Shown here one piece after another: positions 59,689-64,000 of a stretch of DNA of 64,000 bases. Origin of the DNA: Nocardia terrae (GTDB lineage Bacteria; Actinomycetota; Actinomycetes; Mycobacteriales; Mycobacteriaceae). Position 1 is the first letter of the stretch; each line of letters begins with the position of its first letter. Made by a program: the position numbers and the translations under genes. The notes under the pieces were generated by a model. That model ran no database searches and was not told the origin of the DNA. It was given only the letters and a program-made list of their open reading frames with translations. The DNA lies in the NCBI RefSeq assembly GCF_009760405.1, contig NZ_WRPP01000006.1, positions 372,001 through 436,000 on the forward strand. Reading direction: 5' to 3'.

Positions 59689-62600
59689 TCACGTGCGAGG
59701 GGACAGGTCCCAGGCGCGTTGCTCGATCTCTACGTGCTCCGAGGCGCGCAGGCGGGTGAGCAGGTCACGCCAAGGCGGCGACCAATCGGCGGTGGGAGCG
59801 TAGTTCTCGATCAGGGACAGGGCCATCAATTGCGCTGAGAGCGAGCGCTGTTCGGTGAGGGCCGTGGCAGCGGGGAGCAGGTCGGAATCGGCGGCGGGTC
59901 GGCCGCGTCGCGTGAAATGCCACAGGAGTTCGCGCTGAGCGAGGCTGCCGACATAGACCGGGCGATCCCGGAGGAGGGCTGCCAGTGCGACCAGTTCGGT
60001 GGCCAGCCGCCGCGCGGACAAAACATCCCGCGGTCGTGGTAGCAGATTGACGGCGAGGCTGGTCGCCTGCTCGAGGAACAGGGGCTGGGTGACGAGTCGG
60101 CGCCGAGCCGCTCTCGCCAGTGCGAGTTCCGCGTCCGACGGGGAACGGCGAGGGTTCTCGATCCGCCTGGAGATCCGTCCGATGATCGCCCGCACACGAT
60201 CTCGGGCCTGCTCGTCTCGGGGCGCGGCGACCAGCTGCTCGAGCGGCGGCAAGATCTCCTCGGCGATCGCGCCGGAATCCAGCAGTGCCAACAGGACCGG
60301 CAACTCGTCCGCGCCGCGGGGATCGGAGGGATCGCCCACGGCCGCGATCAGGTCCGTGAATCCGCCGTCGTACCAGGGGGCCCAATACGAGAAGGCACGG
60401 GTGGTGCGGAAGCGGACGCCCGGGTCCTCGGAGGCGGTCAGGAGCCGGCGCACGAGTGCCGCGTACCGCGGGCGGTCGCTCGGGGCGTAGTCGAGCGGGC
60501 CCGTGCGGCACAGGGTGCGGACGAACAGGTCTCCGGCGCCGGGAATCGCCGCGTCGAGCAGCGCGTCCAGCGCGCGAGATTCCTCGGGCCAGTGCTGGAG
60601 TGCCACGGCGATCGCAGTGCGCACGTCCCGGTGGAGTTCGGGTTGATTCCACTGGTGCAGAAGGGCATTCAACGGTGCGGCCCGATGTCTTTCGAGCAGC
60701 CGGGCCGCCTGTTTGCGGACGATGATCTTGCGGTCCGGGGCGGTGAGGGCCGACACGAGCATCTGCCCCAGCTCGGATGGCGGTACCGAACCGGCGCAGC
60801 GCGCCATGGCGGCGACCGCGGCCGCCGACGTCGGGCCGGTGGCGCGATCCAGCAACAGGGTCATGACTCGTTCGCCGCCGATTCGGGCCGCGGCATCCAG
60901 GGCCGCCTCCGCAATCGGGATGTCGTCATGGCGGCCGAGCTCGGCCAGGGCGGTCAGACTACCGGGGATCAGACCCAGGGACCGCACGGCCTTCAGGCGT
61001 GTATCGACCGGTAGCGCACGCGTGTTCGCGACCGATGCGACGACCTCCCGCACTTGATCCCGCTGCGAATCGGTCCAGTGTGCCGCCATGGTCGCGGTGA
61101 CGTCGGGCAACCAGCCCTCGTTCTCCGCGCGCAGGGCCGTGAGCGTCACAGCGAGCAGGTCGGGTCGCTCGCACGCGACAACGCGCCACAGATCATGGGC
61201 CGATCGCACCCGCGGATCCCCGACGAGGAGTTCCGCCACCCGCTCATCGTGCCGTGCCGGCTCGGCGAACCAGAACCGCTCGCGGTGTTCTCGCCGCATC
61301 GTCAGCTCGAAGTCCTCGTGGGCGCGGAGATCGGCCTGCAGTTCTGTCAGATACTCGGCCCTGCGACCCAGTGACTTCGCCAAAGTTGTTGCGAGCGAGG
61401 CGGTCCGACGCTCGCGCTCGCCGCGCAATTGTGGCTCCAGCGCGGCGAGCAGCCGTGTGTCCATGCCGCGCGGCAGTGTCCGATCGAGCCGGTCCTGCCC
61501 GGAATCGAAGTCGCGGTGTTCCTCGGTGTGCCAGCGGCGCCGTCCGGTGCTCGTGCGCGGGCGGTCCTGGTCGAGACGCAGGGCCTGGTATCCGAAGCGG
61601 CCGATCAATCGGGCGTAGCTGCCGAATGCCCAATCCATCAGTACGGGAGCGTGATTCGCATCCGTGTGTCGAATTACCCGAGATATCAGTCGGCGCAATG
61701 CGAACATACTGCGCTCGGAGGCGTCGCGAGCCTGGACCACGGACTCGGTGAACGCGGTCAGTGCGGGCGCGAGCTCGTCGTCGAGCACTCGGACACGCAG
61801 CAGCGCAAGTGATTCCAGGATGTCCGCCCGAACCGGATCCTGCTCGTGGCGGGTGCGCTGCGCGACCTCGAGGAGCGTCGTACGGACGACTGCCGGCTCG
61901 CCGGAACGGGCCGCGCATTCGATGAGCAGTACACGAGCGGTCCCGCGTGTGCGCGCGTCACCGCCGTAGGCCGCCGCGTGCAGGGATTGTGCCGCTTCGC
62001 CGAACGACAGATGCGCCTTGATCCGCAACGGTACGAGCGGGTCGTCGAGCCGCCGTCGCGACGAATGCCACACCGAACCATGCCATTCCAACATTCTCCG
62101 GGCTTCTGCGGCTGCACGCTCGGGTGGGAGCCAGCGCAGCGCCGGGAGCGCGGCGAGATCGCGCCCGAGGTACGGATCGCGGGCTACGAGCGCGTCGAAC
62201 ACGCTCTCGCGCAGGCGCGGCGGCACCACGGACAGGTCGTGCGTCGGCCGCCACGAACGGTAGCCGCCAGTCGCGATGAGCTCGACAATGGTGGATACCG
62301 GCAGCGCCGGGCGGTGTGCCAGCAGCAGCTTCCGGCCGAGATCGGCGGTGTAGTGATCACTCGCGATCACCAGATCGGCGGTGCGGTCGGCGTCCTCGCG
62401 AATCAGGGCTCGCAATGTTGCCGCGGGTAGGCTCCCGCACCACTGGGTCTCCCGATGTGTTTCCAGAATATCCAGCGCCCGTTCGGGTTTCAGCCGTGCT
62501 GCCTCGGCGAATCCCCGTTGACAGCGTTTCCACCAGTGGTAGCCGTTCACGCCTTCGGACGCGCCGTCGATGGCGTCGAGGACCGCGCGAGGATGCCCCC

Positions 62601-63144
62601 GGCCGATCGCACGCCATGCCGTGATCTCGTGCAGCAGTTCGGGCAGTGCGCGCGAGACGACCGCGCCCGAGCACGCCGGCAGCAGTGCCGCCGCCTCCCG
62701 ATCGCCCCAGCGTGATCGAACGGTCGGCAGCAGACTGTCTGCGGCGTCGGTGCGGCCGCCGTGCCGGAGAGCGCGGTAGATGGCCCGGCGCAAGTCGGTC
62801 GGTGCGTCGATCATCGCCGCCGCGATGGCCGCGTCCGACACCGGCAGCGTCCGCACCGCGCGCAGCGCCGCACGGCGCAGCGCCGGGTCCGGCCCGGCCA
62901 GCACGCGCTGGATATGAATCAGATCGCGCGCGGCCATCGCCATATGCAGCGCGAGCCGCGGACCATCCGTGCCCACCGTGCTGAGCTGCGTCAACACGGA
63001 GGCGAGCTCGGAAGATCCGGCCAATCGCCGGGAGATCAGTGCCAATTCCCGCATGCGCCGGGAGTAGGGAAGAGAGTCATCGAGAGCCAGTGCACGCACC
63101 GGCGCGAAGGGGCTCAACAGCCCGGGCGGAAACCGCCCTTCCAT
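59689..63144 (-). CDS. Very large HEAT-like repeat protein
   Basis: An 1151-residue protein rich in Arg, Ala and Leu, made of repeated helix pairs throughout (for example DPALRRAALRAVRTLPVSDAAIAAAM and DDIPIAEAALDAAARIGGERVMTLLLDRA as landmarks). This looks like an alpha-solenoid of HEAT type. There is no signal peptide, membrane helix or catalytic motif. It would be a cytoplasmic scaffold. The stop lies 6 bp from the convergent AfsR-like gene. No family name can be given. Confidence 0.75.
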   Translation of the reverse strand: MEGRFPPGLLSPFAPVRALALDDSLPYSRRMRELALISRRLAGSSELASVLTQLSTVGTDGPRLALHMAMAARDLIHIQRVLAGPDPALRRAALRAVRTLPVSDAAIAAAMIDAPTDLRRAIYRALRHGGRTDAADSLLPTVRSRWGDREAAALLPACSGAVVSRALPELLHEITAWRAIGRGHPRAVLDAIDGASEGVNGYHWWKRCQRGFAEAARLKPERALDILETHRETQWCGSLPAATLRALIREDADRTADLVIASDHYTADLGRKLLLAHRPALPVSTIVELIATGGYRSWRPTHDLSVVPPRLRESVFDALVARDPYLGRDLAALPALRWLPPERAAAEARRMLEWHGSVWHSSRRRLDDPLVPLRIKAHLSFGEAAQSLHAAAYGGDARTRGTARVLLIECAARSGEPAVVRTTLLEVAQRTRHEQDPVRADILESLALLRVRVLDDELAPALTAFTESVVQARDASERSMFALRRLISRVIRHTDANHAPVLMDWAFGSYARLIGRFGYQALRLDQDRPRTSTGRRRWHTEEHRDFDSGQDRLDRTLPRGMDTRLLAALEPQLRGERERRTASLATTLAKSLGRRAEYLTELQADLRAHEDFELTMRREHRERFWFAEPARHDERVAELLVGDPRVRSAHDLWRVVACERPDLLAVTLTALRAENEGWLPDVTATMAAHWTDSQRDQVREVVASVANTRALPVDTRLKAVRSLGLIPGSLTALAELGRHDDIPIAEAALDAAARIGGERVMTLLLDRATGPTSAAAVAAMARCAGSVPPSELGQMLVSALTAPDRKIIVRKQAARLLERHRAAPLNALLHQWNQPELHRDVRTAIAVALQHWPEESRALDALLDAAIPGAGDLFVRTLCRTGPLDYAPSDRPRYAALVRRLLTASEDPGVRFRTTRAFSYWAPWYDGGFTDLIAAVGDPSDPRGADELPVLLALLDSGAIAEEILPPLEQLVAAPRDEQARDRVRAIIGRISRRIENPRRSPSDAELALARAARRRLVTQPLFLEQATSLAVNLLPRPRDVLSARRLATELVALAALLRDRPVYVGSLAQRELLWHFTRRGRPAADSDLLPAATALTEQRSLSAQLMALSLIENYAPTADWSPPWRDLLTRLRASEHVEIEQRAWDLSPRT

Positions 63145-63199
63145 GAGATGAACATGCGATCAACAGTAGCCCATGGGTCCGAGTCCTGGGAACCGCACG

Positions 63200-64000
63200 T
63201 CAGCGGGTCGACACCACCGATACCGAACCGGAGCGCGAATTGGCCACGTACAAGCAGCCGTCGGTGGACATGGCCAGGCCCGCGGGTTCCTGTTCGACGC
63301 GGATCCGATCGACGACCTTCGCGGTGGCGGTGTCGACGACCATGAGGGTGGCCGTGTCCTCGGCGGCGATGTACGCGCGGGAGCCGTCGGCGGACAGCGC
63401 GATACCCGAGAGCCGGGAACCGAGATCGATACTGCCGGTGACGGATTCGGTCGCGGTATCGATGAAGAAGGCGCTGTTGGCGGTCCAGGTCGTCACCGCG
63501 GCCCGGCGGCCGTCGGCGGACACGGCCAGGTCCCGGGTCCGCACGCCCACATCGATTTTCGTGACCGCGCCGGTCGCGGGGTGGTAGACGGAGATGTCGT
63601 TCTTCTTCTGGTTCATCAGGCTGTATTCGGCGATGATCAGATTGCCCGAGCCCGGCAGCGGGCGGATCTCACCCGGCTGATGGTCGATCGGAATACGGTC
63701 ACCGACACGGGATTTCGTGTTCGCGTCGAAGATCGAGAGGTTGTCGCCGTCCGGGACGTAGACCTGCCGGCCGTCGGGAGACACGTCCGGGCGCTTGGGG
63801 GAGTCGATCGGACCGAGGGTCCCGATCTCGTTGCCCGTCGCGCCGTCGAGGATACGGATCACCTTGCGGGCGATCGACGGTGCGTAGATGCGGCTGCCGT
63901 CGGGGGAGACGACGGCCTCCTCGAACATCGCCAGGTCGAGTTTGACGGTCCGGACGACGGCGTTGGTCGCGGTGTCGACGACCTGCACACCGCCGGGATC
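63200..64000 (-). CDS. YVTN-type beta-propeller protein (5' end outside the window)
   Basis: The last 267 or so codons of a repeat protein. Blades of about 40 residues recur with the signature SPDGSRIY, SPDGRQVYV, SADGRRAAV, SADGSRAYI and STDGCLYV, each followed by a strand and VVDTAT-like segment. This is the YVTN/NHL-like beta-propeller pattern of exported binding proteins. The frame is open to the window edge, so start, signal peptide and full length are unknown. Confidence 0.8.
   Translation of the reverse strand, partial: DPGGVQVVDTATNAVVRTVKLDLAMFEEAVVSPDGSRIYAPSIARKVIRILDGATGNEIGTLGPIDSPKRPDVSPDGRQVYVPDGDNLSIFDANTKSRVGDRIPIDHQPGEIRPLPGSGNLIIAEYSLMNQKKNDISVYHPATGAVTKIDVGVRTRDLAVSADGRRAAVTTWTANSAFFIDTATESVTGSIDLGSRLSGIALSADGSRAYIAAEDTATLMVVDTATAKVVDRIRVEQEPAGLAMSTDGCLYVANSRSGSVSVVSTR

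Noticed and set aside
1..64000. CRISPR arrays, rRNA genes, complete insertion sequences and known riboswitches
   Set aside because: None was seen on reading both strands; only gene fragments and small inverted repeats suggest past mobile elements.

Overview
The window is GC-rich DNA with strong third-position GC bias and frequent GTG starts. An NmtR/CtpJ pair, an MspA-type porin, an antigen-85-like mycolyltransferase and a RodA-type protein point to a mycolic-acid-containing actinomycete. Nocardia is my best guess. I made no database comparison, so all family names rest on motifs and recall.

Layout. 0.2-3.8 kb: cytochrome P450, stand-alone condensation-domain protein and SAM methyltransferase, possibly a small biosynthetic set. 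4.0-6.8 kb: histidine kinase and OmpR-type regulator whose convergent genes overlap, plus a PAP2 phosphatase. 7.0-14.3 kb: amidohydrolase, RodA-like protein coupled to a membrane protein, a twin-Rieske lipoprotein, a polysaccharide deacetylase and a putative glycoside hydrolase. 14.3-18.2 kb: nmtR/ctpJ around a 20-bp palindrome, then a DUF2254 protein. 18.2-23.0 kb: an operon of Ser/Thr kinase, 48-residue membrane peptide, zinc-ribbon GTPase and GAP1-like protein, resembling predicted GTPase-centred conflict systems.

23.1-31.7 kb looks like a degraded island. It opens with tRNA-Ala(GGC), a 34-bp palindrome and an integrase remnant. Its core is a tightly coupled minus-strand operon: MspA-like porin, two-helix membrane protein, 923-residue secreted toxin-like protein, candidate immunity protein, then an orphan low-GC ORF and a lipoprotein whose 5' end duplicates the immunity-gene start. 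A recombinase-associated HTH gene and a decapitated ECF sigma factor lie at the far side.

31.7-39.8 kb: secretory lipase, DUF998 protein, a twice-damaged TPR gene, M3 peptidase, alpha/beta hydrolase, mycolyltransferase-like esterase and gene fragments. 39.8-45.3 kb: a compact N-acetylmuramic acid salvage operon (BadF kinase, SSS symporter, AnmK, RpiR regulator, MurQ). 45.4-47.7 kb: a frameshifted membrane gene, a PT-rich membrane protein and a secreted SRPBCC protein. 47.8-54.9 kb: a five-gene SWIM / DUF5691 / VWA / MoxR / DUF5682 operon. 55.0-64.0 kb: VOC protein, a LysR gene bracketed by a perfect 21-bp inverted repeat, AraC and AfsR-like regulators, a very large HEAT-like protein and a truncated beta-propeller protein at the window edge.

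The two most unusual systems are the porin-linked toxin operon (24-29 kb) and the possibly invertible lysR (55.8-56.8 kb). The kinase/GTPase/GAP1 and MoxR/VWA operons are further likely conflict or stress-response modules.
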